A DNA stretch of 17,469 nt from UBA3775 sp964572955 (GCA_964572955.1 CAZNGY010000037.1:1-17469), one strand, 5' to 3'; positions 7,119 to 14,811 are shown, counted from the stretch's first letter. Made by a program: numbers and translations. The notes: generated by a model not told the origin, from the letters alone.

Positions 7119-7123
7119 ACGTT

Positions 7124-8815
7124 ATGAAAAAAATAAAACCGGTTTTGGCTATACTGTTTGCATTGTCACTGAGCATCTTTACGGGATGCAGTCTGACAGG
7201 CGATGGAAATGATGAAAAAAAGAGTAATATATCGACTAAAATGGTTGATTTGGAGGCACAATACAGCCTTGGTGACGGAGAGGCTTTTATTGTAATTGAC
7301 AATTCGGAACAGACGGAGAGAGCGAAATATTTTGACGGCAGATGGTATCTTCCGCTTTCTGCGGCACAAAAAATAAATGATCGTTTTTACTGGAATGAAT
7401 CAGAGGAGCAGCTCATTGTCACAAATGCGGTAAGTATAGACTACTATTGGCCGGATGTAAACGGGTGCCGTATTATGAATGCTGATACGGACAACGGTTA
7501 TCCGATGCTTAAAACAGAAAACGGAAGGGTTTATTTAAGTGAAGAACTGATAAAAAAATATGCAGGATATGAGATTTCGGTGTTTGAGGATTCACCTGCA
7601 AGGATTGTAATTAACAGTGCAGGAACGGAATCAGATACTGTTGTTGCATCAGTAGATGAAACCTGTATAAGAACGGCGGCTTCATTGTCTGCAGACATTG
7701 TAAAAAAAGCTGCGGTGGGTGACATTTTATACAGGATTCAAATTGAGACGGATTCGGGCGAATTCATAAGTGTGTGTACTACGGATGGATTTGCGGGATA
7801 TGTTCAGATAGATGATGTCGGACAGGGAAGTGTTGTGAAGCATACCTCGGATTTTACTGAGCCTGTGTATGAAAGAAATCTTGAAGAAGAAACAGGGCTT
7901 ACCATGGTATGGCACAATATGTCGTCGGCAGTTAATGGATTTTCGGGTGAAATAACAGGTAAAGAAGGGATAGATGTCGTAATTCCTACCTGGTATTCGG
8001 TTGTCGGAACCGACGGCTCGATTTCATCCAATGCCAGTCATAAATATGTAAGTAATGCACACAATCAGGGACTTAAGGTATGGGGTCTGGTAAATGATTT
8101 TGATCCGTATGTAAAGGGAGTGGATGTTCTTTCAAACACTGCGTCGAGAACCAAGCTTATTGAAGAGCTTGTTGCAGGTGCGGTTGAATATGATTTGGAC
8201 GGAATAAACATAGATTTTGAGTACATTACGGCGGAGAGCGGTCCGCATTATATTCAGTTCCTGAGGGAATTGTCAGTTTATATGAGGGTGAATGGACTTA
8301 CACTCAGTGTAGATAATTATGTTCCTAATTCCGGAAATACACAATATGATTTAGAAGCACAGGCACAGGTTTGTGATTATATTATCCTTATGACATATGA
8401 TGAGCATTATTCTGTGGAAAGCGGAATCGGAAGCGTCGCTTCAAAGGGATTTGTAGAAAATGGGATAAAAGCGGCACTTGAATATGCAGATGCCGACAGA
8501 CTTATTATGGGAATTCCGTTTTATACGCGTTTGTGGGAAACTGCCGCCGATGGAACAAAGGGAATGCAGGTGATTACAATGAAAACCCAGAGTGAAGTTA
8601 TAAATAAATACAATCCCGAAATGGAGTGGGATGAGGAGTCCGGACAGTATCATACCGTATATACAAACAGCAGCGGAGTATCCTGTGAAATGTGGCTTGA
8701 GGAAGACCGTTCGATTGCAGTAAAGAAAGAAATTGCGGATGCAAACGGGCTTGCAGGAGTTTCGTGTTGGTGTTTGGGATATGAAGAAGACTCGGTTTGG
8801 GATGTGCTGAAATAG
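7124..8815 (+). CDS. Glycoside hydrolase family 18 lipoprotein with SH3-like domain
   Basis: A 563-residue predicted cell-surface enzyme related to YaaH-type GH18 proteins of spore and cell walls. The N-terminus is a lipoprotein signal with Cys 22 (IFTGC). Residues about 50-165 resemble a copper-amine-oxidase N-terminal-like (wall-associated) module. Residues about 172-232 look like a bacterial SH3 domain (VDETCIRTAASLSADIV). The GH18 barrel covers about 255-563. Its active-site strand reads DGINIDFE (359-366): Glu 366 is the expected acid and Asp 364 its partner, while the first Asp of the DxDxE core is Asn 362, as in YaaH-like members. MTYD lies at 423-426. The likely substrate is peptidoglycan or another N-acetylglucosamine polymer. 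It is first in a four-gene operon, and its ribosome site lies in the leader stem. Confidence 0.88.
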   Translation: MKKIKPVLAILFALSLSIFTGCSLTGDGNDEKKSNISTKMVDLEAQYSLGDGEAFIVIDNSEQTERAKYFDGRWYLPLSAAQKINDRFYWNESEEQLIVTNAVSIDYYWPDVNGCRIMNADTDNGYPMLKTENGRVYLSEELIKKYAGYEISVFEDSPARIVINSAGTESDTVVASVDETCIRTAASLSADIVKKAAVGDILYRIQIETDSGEFISVCTTDGFAGYVQIDDVGQGSVVKHTSDFTEPVYERNLEEETGLTMVWHNMSSAVNGFSGEITGKEGIDVVIPTWYSVVGTDGSISSNASHKYVSNAHNQGLKVWGLVNDFDPYVKGVDVLSNTASRTKLIEELVAGAVEYDLDGINIDFEYITAESGPHYIQFLRELSVYMRVNGLTLSVDNYVPNSGNTQYDLEAQAQVCDYIILMTYDEHYSVESGIGSVASKGFVENGIKAALEYADADRLIMGIPFYTRLWETAADGTKGMQVITMKTQSEVINKYNPEMEWDEESGQYHTVYTNSSGVSCEMWLEEDRSIAVKKEIADANGLAGVSCWCLGYEEDSVWDVLK

Positions 8816-8827
8816 TAAGGAGAAAAA

Positions 8828-9508
8828 ATGGGAAGAAAAAACGAGGCTCAGGAATGGAAGCGTTTCGAGGAGCTCTTTGAGGAAATGTCCGAAAACTATG
8901 AGGGATTCAGACGTCTTATGGCATATTACAAATGTGCCATAATGGAGGTTGAGACTAAGTTTAATGTACTTAATACACAGTTTTCACTGAAGCAGGAGTA
9001 CAATCCGATTGAGTCCATAAAGTCGAGATTGAAATCGGTTGAAAGCATTTATGAGAAGATGAGGCGTAAAGGGTATTCCCTTACGATGGCATCAATTGAG
9101 GAAAACATGCATGATGTTGCGGGAATCAGGGTTGTGTGTCCGTTTGTCAGTGATATATATATGCTTGCGGATTGCCTTCTTGAACAGGATGATGTACATC
9201 TTATAGAAAAAAAGGATTATATAAAGAACCCAAAGGAGAACGGATACAGAAGTCTTCATCTTATAGTTGAAACTCCAATTTTCCTTCAGGATGAGAAAAG
9301 AATGATGAAGGTTGAAGTTCAGCTGAGAACCATAGCAATGGACTTTTGGGCAAGCCTTGAACACCGCATGAGTTATAAAAAAGAGATTTCTCCCGAGCTT
9401 ATTACAGAACTTTCCGGAGAATTGAAGGATTGTGCGGAAAAGAGTGCGGAGCTTGACGGACGGATGGAAAGAGTAAAAAACAGAATATACGAAGGCATAA
9501 GTAAATAA
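8828..9508 (+). CDS. Small alarmone synthetase, (p)ppGpp synthetase of the RelP/RelQ type
   Basis: A 226-residue cytoplasmic GTP pyrophosphokinase that would make (p)ppGpp from ATP and GDP or GTP. Only the RelA/SpoT synthetase domain is present; there is no HD hydrolase, TGS or ACT domain, which defines a small alarmone synthetase. Key motifs are RLKSVESIYEKMRRKG (67-82), HDVAGIRVVCPF with Asp 96 (95-106), KDYIKNPKENGYRSLH (129-144) and VEVQLRTIAMDFWASLEH with Glu 163 (162-179). The C-terminus is a short helical tail as in RelP/RelQ. I cannot decide between the RelP and RelQ branches. A good ribosome site (AAGGAG) lies 12 bases after the GH18 stop, so it is in the same operon. The degrading enzyme, if any, is outside the window. 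Confidence 0.9.
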   Translation: MGRKNEAQEWKRFEELFEEMSENYEGFRRLMAYYKCAIMEVETKFNVLNTQFSLKQEYNPIESIKSRLKSVESIYEKMRRKGYSLTMASIEENMHDVAGIRVVCPFVSDIYMLADCLLEQDDVHLIEKKDYIKNPKENGYRSLHLIVETPIFLQDEKRMMKVEVQLRTIAMDFWASLEHRMSYKKEISPELITELSGELKDCAEKSAELDGRMERVKNRIYEGISK

Positions 9509-9524
9509 GCCGGAAAGGAATAAA

Positions 9525-10277
9525 ATGCATATAACATTAACAGGAAATCTTGGAAGCGGAAAATCAACAGTAAGTAAAATTCTTAAGGAGAAGTGCGGTT
9601 ACGAAATCTATTCTACAGGCTCTGCACAGAGAAAGATTGCGGAGGAACTTGGAATTGATGTCATAAAGATGAACGATCTTATGAACAAAGACGAAAAATA
9701 TGACAAAATGATAGATGAAACAACGGCAAAATTCTCAAGGGAAAATAAAGATAAGGATATAATTTTTGATTCAAGACTGGCATGGAATTTTGTTGATGAA
9801 AGCTTTAAAGTTTTTTTGTCAGTTAATATTGATGAAGCTGCCCGAAGAGTATATTCCGATGCTAAAAGAGGTGAGGTTGAAAGTTACGGAAGCATAGATG
9901 AGTGTAAGGCAAAACTTATTGAACGTGCGGGTAAAGAGGACAGAAGATATCAGGAAAAATATAATGTACATTATTTCGATTTCAATAATTATAATCTTGT
10001 AATTGACAGTACGGCATGTGAGCCTGAGTGTATTGCAGGGACAATAGAAAAGCTTGCCGGAGATTCGGAGGGAAAGCCGGAAGAGAAAATGATTCTTTTC
10101 TCACCAGAGAGACTTGGAATAAAGAGGGCAAACAAAGCTGAAATCAGGGATTTTTACAGAGGCGGAGAAGTGGTTATCAAAGCTTCCGGAGATGATTATG
10201 TGATTGAAGAAGGAATGGGAAATGCCGTGAAAGCGGCAGAAGAAGGTTTCTGTTTCGTAAGATGCAGACTTGCATAG
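9525..10277 (+). CDS. Cytidylate-kinase-like P-loop protein with a C-terminal ParB-like extension
   Basis: A 250-residue protein with two parts. Residues 1-180 are a nucleoside-monophosphate-kinase-like fold of the Cytidylate_kin2 type: P-loop GNLGSGKST (7-15), YSTGSAQRKIAEELG (29-43), FDSRLAW (81-87), an Arg-rich lid (RRVYSDAKRG) and EDRRYQEKYNV (138-148), then DFNNYNLVIDS. Residues 189-250 form a separate module that looks like a degenerate ParB-like domain: ILFSPERLGI, then GDDYVIEEGMGNAVKAAEEG, where related proteins have a GHHR-type motif. True cmk genes are usually about 220 residues and differ in their NMP-binding region, so this is probably a paralogue and not the housekeeping enzyme. 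Its substrate is unknown. It sits 16 bases after the alarmone synthetase. Confidence 0.75.
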   Translation: MHITLTGNLGSGKSTVSKILKEKCGYEIYSTGSAQRKIAEELGIDVIKMNDLMNKDEKYDKMIDETTAKFSRENKDKDIIFDSRLAWNFVDESFKVFLSVNIDEAARRVYSDAKRGEVESYGSIDECKAKLIERAGKEDRRYQEKYNVHYFDFNNYNLVIDSTACEPECIAGTIEKLAGDSEGKPEEKMILFSPERLGIKRANKAEIRDFYRGGEVVIKASGDDYVIEEGMGNAVKAAEEGFCFVRCRLA

Positions 10278-10340
10278 AATAAATGGTCCCAACATGGTCA
10301 ATACTTACTGCATAAATAATGAATTTCGGCAGAGGTGGCC

Positions 10341-11390
10341 ATGGAAAGAGACAATCGAAGAAAACTGATGGTTTATGTGTTGACGACGGCAGCGGTATAT
10401 CTTGCATTTAAATACTTGCTGCCGCTTTTTTTGCCGTTTGCTGCAGCATATGTGATTGCGTGTATTCTCACACCGCCGGTTAAATTTCTTTACGGAAAAA
10501 TGAAACTGCCGCTAAGTATCTCCTGCTTTATCGGAATAACCGGTTTGCTCAGTATACTTTCTTTCGGGTTTTGGAAAATCGGAAAGACCTTATGGAAACA
10601 AGGGATAAGATTTATTTCTAATCTGCCGGGATATGAGGAAAAAGTTGTAAAAAGTCTTGGCGGAATGTGTGAAAAGGCTGACGGGATACTTGGCAGGGAT
10701 GCGGGAACCGTTAAAGAGATAATAATGAAAGAAGACGGGCTTTTTGACAGTGCGTGCAGAAAGGCTGTGGAAGGAGCGGCGGGAATAACAATTGACGTGG
10801 CAGGGATAATAGCGTTTGCAGCAGGCATTATACTGATTATACTTGTTTCCGCAATTTTGATTCTTTATGACAGAATTAAGAATAAATCTATAGGAAAAAA
10901 CGGTTCGGTCAATGAATCAATAAGCATAATGCTTGTAAAAAAAGGAATTTCGGAGGCAGGTGCCGCCTATCTGAAAACACAGCTTATTCTTATGGGAATA
11001 ACATCAGCGGTCTGCTCCGTTGGGCTTGCTGTTATGGGAAATTCATATGCGCTGCTTATAGGTGTGGGAATCGGGTTTTTGGATGCACTTCCGGTATTGG
11101 GAAGCGGACTGGTTTTTGTACCTTGGGTTTTGGTAAGTTTCTTCAACGGCAGGGTAAAAGATGGTTTTGTTTTGCTGATAACATATGGTATATGTCAGAT
11201 TGTAAGAGAATTTTTAGAGCCTAAACTTCTTGGAGATAAAATCGGTGTAAAACCGCTTTATACCGTGATGGCAATGTATGTGGGACTAAAGCTTTTTGGA
11301 ATTTTCGGATTTATTCTGGGACCGGTGGGACTGGTAATAATAAAATATGCGGCCGCAGAATTTGCAGAGTGCGGGAAAGCTACCAGTTAA
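10341..11390 (+). CDS. ytvI: AI-2E family transporter / sporulation membrane protein YtvI-like
   Basis: A 349-residue polytopic membrane protein of the PerM/AI-2E exporter family (PF01594). I chose ATG 10341 because AGAGG (10331-10335) is five bases upstream; an in-frame GTG at 10335 overlaps that site. About seven or eight membrane segments are visible, with a soluble region around 80-135 between the third and fourth (VVKSLGGMCEKADGILG). The C-terminal family signature includes LLIGVGIGFLDALPVLGSG and REFLEPKLLGDKIGVKPLY. In B. subtilis, YtvI is a sporulation membrane protein, and clostridial members are often annotated so; transport of AI-2 is not implied. It is last in the operon, 63 bases after the kinase-like gene. 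Its 3' end overlaps the convergent TspO-like gene. Confidence 0.82.
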   Translation: MERDNRRKLMVYVLTTAAVYLAFKYLLPLFLPFAAAYVIACILTPPVKFLYGKMKLPLSISCFIGITGLLSILSFGFWKIGKTLWKQGIRFISNLPGYEEKVVKSLGGMCEKADGILGRDAGTVKEIIMKEDGLFDSACRKAVEGAAGITIDVAGIIAFAAGIILIILVSAILILYDRIKNKSIGKNGSVNESISIMLVKKGISEAGAAYLKTQLILMGITSAVCSVGLAVMGNSYALLIGVGIGFLDALPVLGSGLVFVPWVLVSFFNGRVKDGFVLLITYGICQIVREFLEPKLLGDKIGVKPLYTVMAMYVGLKLFGIFGFILGPVGLVIIKYAAAEFAECGKATS

Positions 11391-11886
11391 TCCACCAGGA
11401 ATTAAACAGCACAGCTGTACGGAATAATGTCCAAATAAGCGAAGGAATACTCAAAAAAAGTGAAAAAGGCGTGAGTTTAAGGTACATGCCGCAAAGCTGA
11501 AGCATGAGTATATTCTGATAAAGGCTGAGAAGTGCTGCTGCAAGCGGCATTTCCGGAATAATAAAGATAAAAGTAATAATCAGACAGATGATGAAAGAAT
11601 AAAAAAAGGTGATATTTATATGTTTTACGGATTCGGGTCTTTGTTCGACATTTAAGTGAAAATTGTTTAAGTAAAAAAGCACTCCAAGGAGAACATAAAA
11701 AGAGATGCGAAGAGAGGACAGAAATATGCCGGACGGAATGAGTGATGAAACAAATATATAAGGATATCCGTCTGAATAAGCTGAGATAAAAAGGGAGAGA
11801 AAGAAAAACGGAGTAAGAGTCATAAGAATGCAGAAAAATGCCCCGCAAAAATGTATCTTTTTCAGATAAAACATTAATTCAGTCAT
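11380..11886 (-). CDS. Divergent TspO/MBR-like membrane protein
   Basis: A 168-residue, very hydrophobic protein with five likely membrane segments. The pattern fits the TspO/MBR (tryptophan-rich sensory protein) family: a second helix like SSLRISFYVLLGVLFYL, matching the family's PxWxxxYxxMGxAxY region; a middle helix beginning FFYSFIICLIITFIF; and a C-terminal helix with PSLIWTLFRTAVLFNSWWINW, like the family's PYLxWxxFAxxLNxxW ending. Many of the usual Trp residues are replaced, so it is divergent. TspO proteins bind porphyrins and affect tetrapyrrole or stress responses; function here is unproven. The start at 11886 has only a weak ribosome site. It ends with TAG inside the 3' end of ytvI (11-base overlap) and is divergent from proS. 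Confidence 0.55.
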   Translation of the reverse strand: MTELMFYLKKIHFCGAFFCILMTLTPFFFLSLFISAYSDGYPYIFVSSLIPSGIFLSSLRISFYVLLGVLFYLNNFHLNVEQRPESVKHINITFFYSFIICLIITFIFIIPEMPLAAALLSLYQNILMLQLCGMYLKLTPFSLFLSIPSLIWTLFRTAVLFNSWWINW

Positions 11887-11935
11887 ATTTACATCCGGCC
11901 GGTTTGTATCAATATATGCATTTTGTTCCGGTCTA

Positions 11936-11964
11936 TTGACAAAATCAGAGGCAGCACTTAAAAT
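11936..11964 (+). promoter_or_regulatory. Sigma-A promoter of proS
   Basis: TTGACA (11936-11941), a 17-base spacer, TAAAAT (11959-11964). The -35 is perfect and the -10 matches 5 of 6. Predicted initiation near 11971 leaves a leader of about 43 nt, too short for a T-box. Confidence 0.75.
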
Positions 11965-12013
11965 TAGTCAGTCAGACATATAATTAATTACCGTTTTTAA
12001 ATGGAGGAAAGAA

Positions 12014-13447
12014 ATGGCAAAAGAAAAGAAGTTGGTAGAGTCCATTACCTCAATGGAGGAGGACTTTGCACAGTGGTATACAGATATAGTTAAGAAGGCA
12101 GAGCTTATTGAATACAGTGGAATCCGCGGATGTATGATTCTCAGACCGGCAGGATATGCTCTTTGGGAAAACATTCAGGCAGAGCTTGATAGAAGGTTCA
12201 AGGAAACAGGTGTTGAAAATGTTTACATGCCTATGTTTATTCCTGAAAGCCTTTTGAATAAAGAAAAGGACCATGTAGAGGGATTTGCACCTGAGGTAGC
12301 CTGGGTTACTCACGGAGGTACGGAAAAACTTCAGGAAAGACTTTGTGTAAGACCCACATCTGAAACTTTATTCTGTGATCTTTATTCAAGAATAGTAGAG
12401 TCATACAGAGACCTTCCAAAGGTTTATAATCAGTGGTGTTCAGTTGTAAGATGGGAAAAAACCACAAGACCATTTCTACGTTCAATGGAATTTTTATGGC
12501 AGGAAGGTCATACGGTTCATGCAACGGCAGAGGAGGCAGAAGAAAGAACAATTCAGATGCTTAATGTTTATGCGGATTTCTGTGAGGAAGTTCTTGCAAT
12601 TCCTATGATAAAGGGAAAGAAGACTGATAAGGAGAAGTTTGCCGGAGCAAGTGCAACATATACAATTGAGGCACTCATGCATGACGGAAAGGCTTTACAG
12701 TCAGGTACTTCTCACAATTTTGGTGATGGATTTGCAAAGGCTTTTGATGTTACTTATACGGATAAAGATAATCAGATTAAGCATGTTCACCAGACAAGCT
12801 GGGGAGTATCAACCAGACTTATCGGCGCCGTTATAATGGTTCACGGAGATAATTCAGGTCTTGTTCTTCCACCAAGAATTGCGCCTACACAGGTAATGAT
12901 AATCCCTATCCAGCAGAAGAAGGAGGGCGTTCTTGAGACGGCTGCAGCTCTTAAGGATAAGCTTGGAGGCTTCAGGGTAAAGGTTGATGATTCGGATAAA
13001 TCACCGGGTTGGAAATTCAGTGAACAGGAAATGAGAGGTATTCCTGTAAGAGTTGAAATCGGTCCAAAGGACATAGAAAACAATCAGGCTGTAGTCGTAA
13101 GACGTGATACAAGAGAAAAGATTGTTGTCTCCCTTGATGAGATTGATGTTAAAATGGGTAAAATCCTTGACACAATGCAGAAGGAAATGCTTGAAAGAGC
13201 GAGAAATCATCGTGATTCACATACAACACAGGCAGTAACGTGGGATGAATTTAAGGAAGCGGCAGATACAAAGCCGGGGTTCATCAAGGCGATGTGGTGC
13301 GGTGATCTTGCATGTGAACTTAAGATTAAGGAAGATGCAGGTCTTTCATCAAGATGTATGCCTTTTGAACAGGAGAGAATATCCGAAACCTGTATCTGCT
13401 GCGGAAAGCCTGCAAAGTCACTTGTTTACTGGGGCAAAGCATACTAG
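12014..13447 (+). CDS. proS: Prolyl-tRNA synthetase, archaeal/eukaryotic type
   Basis: A 477-residue class II enzyme that charges tRNA-Pro. It has the short architecture without the bacterial editing insertion: the proline-binding RPTSET (113-118), motif 2 RWEKTTRPFLRSMEFLWQEG (146-165), and motif 3 around GVSTRLIGAVIMVHGDNSG (264-282). Next come the anticodon-binding domain (about 290-395) and a C-terminal zinc-binding-like domain with cysteines at 429, 434, 448, 460, 462 and 463, ending in the family's Tyr (KAY). Bacterial-type ProRS is about 570 residues and carries an INS domain between motifs 2 and 3, so this is clearly the other class, which is common in Clostridia. GGAGG precedes the ATG at good spacing. 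Monocistronic, with its own promoter and terminator. Confidence 0.96.
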   Translation: MAKEKKLVESITSMEEDFAQWYTDIVKKAELIEYSGIRGCMILRPAGYALWENIQAELDRRFKETGVENVYMPMFIPESLLNKEKDHVEGFAPEVAWVTHGGTEKLQERLCVRPTSETLFCDLYSRIVESYRDLPKVYNQWCSVVRWEKTTRPFLRSMEFLWQEGHTVHATAEEAEERTIQMLNVYADFCEEVLAIPMIKGKKTDKEKFAGASATYTIEALMHDGKALQSGTSHNFGDGFAKAFDVTYTDKDNQIKHVHQTSWGVSTRLIGAVIMVHGDNSGLVLPPRIAPTQVMIIPIQQKKEGVLETAAALKDKLGGFRVKVDDSDKSPGWKFSEQEMRGIPVRVEIGPKDIENNQAVVVRRDTREKIVVSLDEIDVKMGKILDTMQKEMLERARNHRDSHTTQAVTWDEFKEAADTKPGFIKAMWCGDLACELKIKEDAGLSSRCMPFEQERISETCICCGKPAKSLVYWGKAY

Positions 13448-13484
13448 GATTTAACCAGATTGAAATAATACAGGCAGATTTACG

Positions 13485-13540
13485 GAAGCATGTTCTGAAC
13501 CATCGCTTTTTTCAGACGGTCAGGAACATGCTTCTTTTTT
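13485..13540 (+). terminator. Intrinsic terminator after proS
   Basis: A perfect 11-bp stem, GAAGCATGTTC (13485-13495) with GAACATGCTTC (13524-13534), extended by TGA/TCA with a one-base bulge, and six T residues at 13535-13540. Confidence 0.93.
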
Positions 13541-13623
13541 ACTTTATTGGAAGGCATGATGCTCTTTTTGACCGATAAGCTGAGTTGTTTTGGAATTATT
13601 TAAGCGAGTATGGGATATACAAT

Positions 13624-13654
13624 AGAATAATTGCGATATTACAGGTCAATAATA
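13624..13654 (+). promoter_or_regulatory. Candidate sigma-G (forespore) promoter for spoVAA
   Basis: AGAATA (13624-13629), an 18-base spacer, AATAATA (13648-13654). The boxes match the Bacillus sigma-G consensus TGAATA/CATACTA at 5 of 6 and 5 of 7. Initiation near 13661 would fall just upstream of the spoVAA ribosome site. AT-rich sequence makes such matches easy, so this is tentative. Confidence 0.3.
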
Positions 13655-13680
13655 GTTTTGAAAAAGTATGGGAGGAGCAC

Positions 13681-14310
13681 ATGCAGCTGGAAAAGATTGT
13701 AATGTCGGTACCGACATATGTCAGGGTGAAGGATAAATCGGTAAAGGTAAAGGATATTGTTAACCTTGCGGGAAGTAATGATAAACTTATAAAACGGCTT
13801 GAAGATGAGTTTTTTTATAATTTTTGTGATGAAGAAAGTGTACAGGTTTTTTCTTCGCTGAAACTTACGGCTCTTCTTGAAAATAAGTGTACGGGTCTGG
13901 AAGTTTTTAATGAGGGCGAAACGGAGTTTATATTGGAATATAAACCTGAGCGAAAAAATACAAAACCGGAGAATATATGGGAGTCAGTTAAGGTTGCATT
14001 GATAAGTTTAGCCGTTTTCACGGGTTCAGCTTTTACAATAATGACATTCAACAGTGATGTTGATGTGGGCGGAGTGTTTGAAAAGGTTTATGAACTTGCC
14101 GGTATTCCGGGATCAAAAAGCAAGGTATTGGAAACATGTTATTCAATCGGACTTTTTGGAGGCATAACTTTATTTTTTAATCGTTTTCCTCTAAGTAAAA
14201 GCAAGATGAATCCCACACCGCTTGAAGTACAGATGAAGGTATATCAGGACGGGGTAAATAAGGCGGTTGTGGAACAATCGGTAAAAGACGGCAGTGTGCA
14301 TAAAGTATGA
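13681..14310 (+). CDS. spoVAA: Stage V sporulation protein AA
   Basis: A 209-residue protein of the SpoVA system, which moves dipicolinic acid into the forespore and out at germination. I placed the start at ATG 13681, where GGAGG (13671-13675) is five bases upstream; the open frame extends back to about 13585, but without a ribosome site. The length then agrees with B. subtilis SpoVAA (about 206). Residues 1-95 are soluble (VPTYVRVKDKSVKVKDI). Two membrane segments follow (about 104-122 and 152-168), with the conserved AFTIMTFNSDVDVG between them, and the C-terminal NPTPLEVQMKVYQDG. spoVAB overlaps its stop codon, so translation is coupled. Forespore expression is expected from the family. 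Confidence 0.9.
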   Translation: MQLEKIVMSVPTYVRVKDKSVKVKDIVNLAGSNDKLIKRLEDEFFYNFCDEESVQVFSSLKLTALLENKCTGLEVFNEGETEFILEYKPERKNTKPENIWESVKVALISLAVFTGSAFTIMTFNSDVDVGGVFEKVYELAGIPGSKSKVLETCYSIGLFGGITLFFNRFPLSKSKMNPTPLEVQMKVYQDGVNKAVVEQSVKDGSVHKV

Positions 14311-14720
14311 TGGAAATACTGATTTATTTTATAGTAGGATTTACGGGGATAAGTGCAGGCGTTCTGGTAGCAGGAGGACTATTTGCCCTGCTCACGAAAG
14401 TAGGAGTCATTACAAGGATGATTGCTTTCTCTAAAACGGAAAAGGCAATTCCTCTTTATTCTGCAATAATAGCAGCCGGAGGAATATGGGGAAATCTGAT
14501 ATCGGTATTTGATTTAAAACTGCTTGCAGGAGTGATTCCGCTCGGCATTTTTGGAGTTATGAGCGGAGTGTTTACAGGAGCTCTTTCAATAGCACTTGCA
14601 GAGAGTATAAATGTGTTTCCGATTTTGTTTAAAAAGACAAAAATACACAGGGGAATATCCTGGATAATGTTTGCGTTTGCAGTCGGAAAACTTATCGGAG
14701 CATATTTGCAGATGGTTTAA
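14307..14720 (+). CDS. spoVAB: Stage V sporulation protein AB
   Basis: A 137-residue integral membrane protein with about four hydrophobic segments, matching SpoVAB in length (about 141 in B. subtilis) and pattern: IYFIVGFTGISAGVLVAGGL, then LLTKVGVITRMI, the GNLISVFDLKLL region, and GVFTGALSIALAESINVFPI. It overlaps spoVAA in an ATGATG arrangement (ATG at 14307 or 14310), with no strong ribosome site, so it depends on coupling. SpoVAA and SpoVAB are accessory members of the dipicolinate channel system. The next gene is not spoVAC, so the operon is split in this genome. No clear terminator is seen before 14812. Confidence 0.9.
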   Translation: MMEILIYFIVGFTGISAGVLVAGGLFALLTKVGVITRMIAFSKTEKAIPLYSAIIAAGGIWGNLISVFDLKLLAGVIPLGIFGVMSGVFTGALSIALAESINVFPILFKKTKIHRGISWIMFAFAVGKLIGAYLQMV

Positions 14721-14775
14721 TAAATTCATAAAGGATTATTAACAAATTGGTGATGATATTTTGAATTAATAAGGA

Positions 14776-14781
14776 TATAAT
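14776..14781 (+). promoter_or_regulatory. Candidate -10 element for the polysaccharide deacetylase gene
   Basis: A perfect TATAAT 36 bases before the ATG at 14812, in a 91-base gap after spoVAB. No convincing -35 lies 16-18 bases upstream. Readthrough from spoVAB is an alternative. Confidence 0.35.
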
Positions 14782-14811
14782 GACGGGGAATGTTATATCA
14801 TTGGCGGCAGT

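Noticed and set aside
6990..7120. Possible c-di-GMP, SRP or 6S RNA at the GH18 leader
   Set aside because: The c-di-GMP core (GCAAACC and the tetraloop receptor) and the SRP GGAAG motif are absent. The length from the predicted start is short for 6S RNA and the central bubble layout is not evident.
10490..10828. A 112-codon minus-strand frame within ytvI
   Set aside because: It is antisense to the well-supported membrane protein and shows no domain or ribosome site.
11477..11848. A 123-codon minus-strand frame overlapping the TspO-like gene in another frame
   Set aside because: Its composition is that of a shifted reading of a hydrophobic gene, and the overlapping 168-codon frame has a coherent TspO-like membrane pattern.
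12639..12836. A 65-codon plus-strand frame inside proS
   Set aside because: It is a frame-shifted reading within a highly conserved synthetase gene.
13585..13680. N-terminal extension of spoVAA to 13585
   Set aside because: There is no ribosome site upstream, the extension would exceed the family length, and a strong GGAGG precedes ATG 13681.
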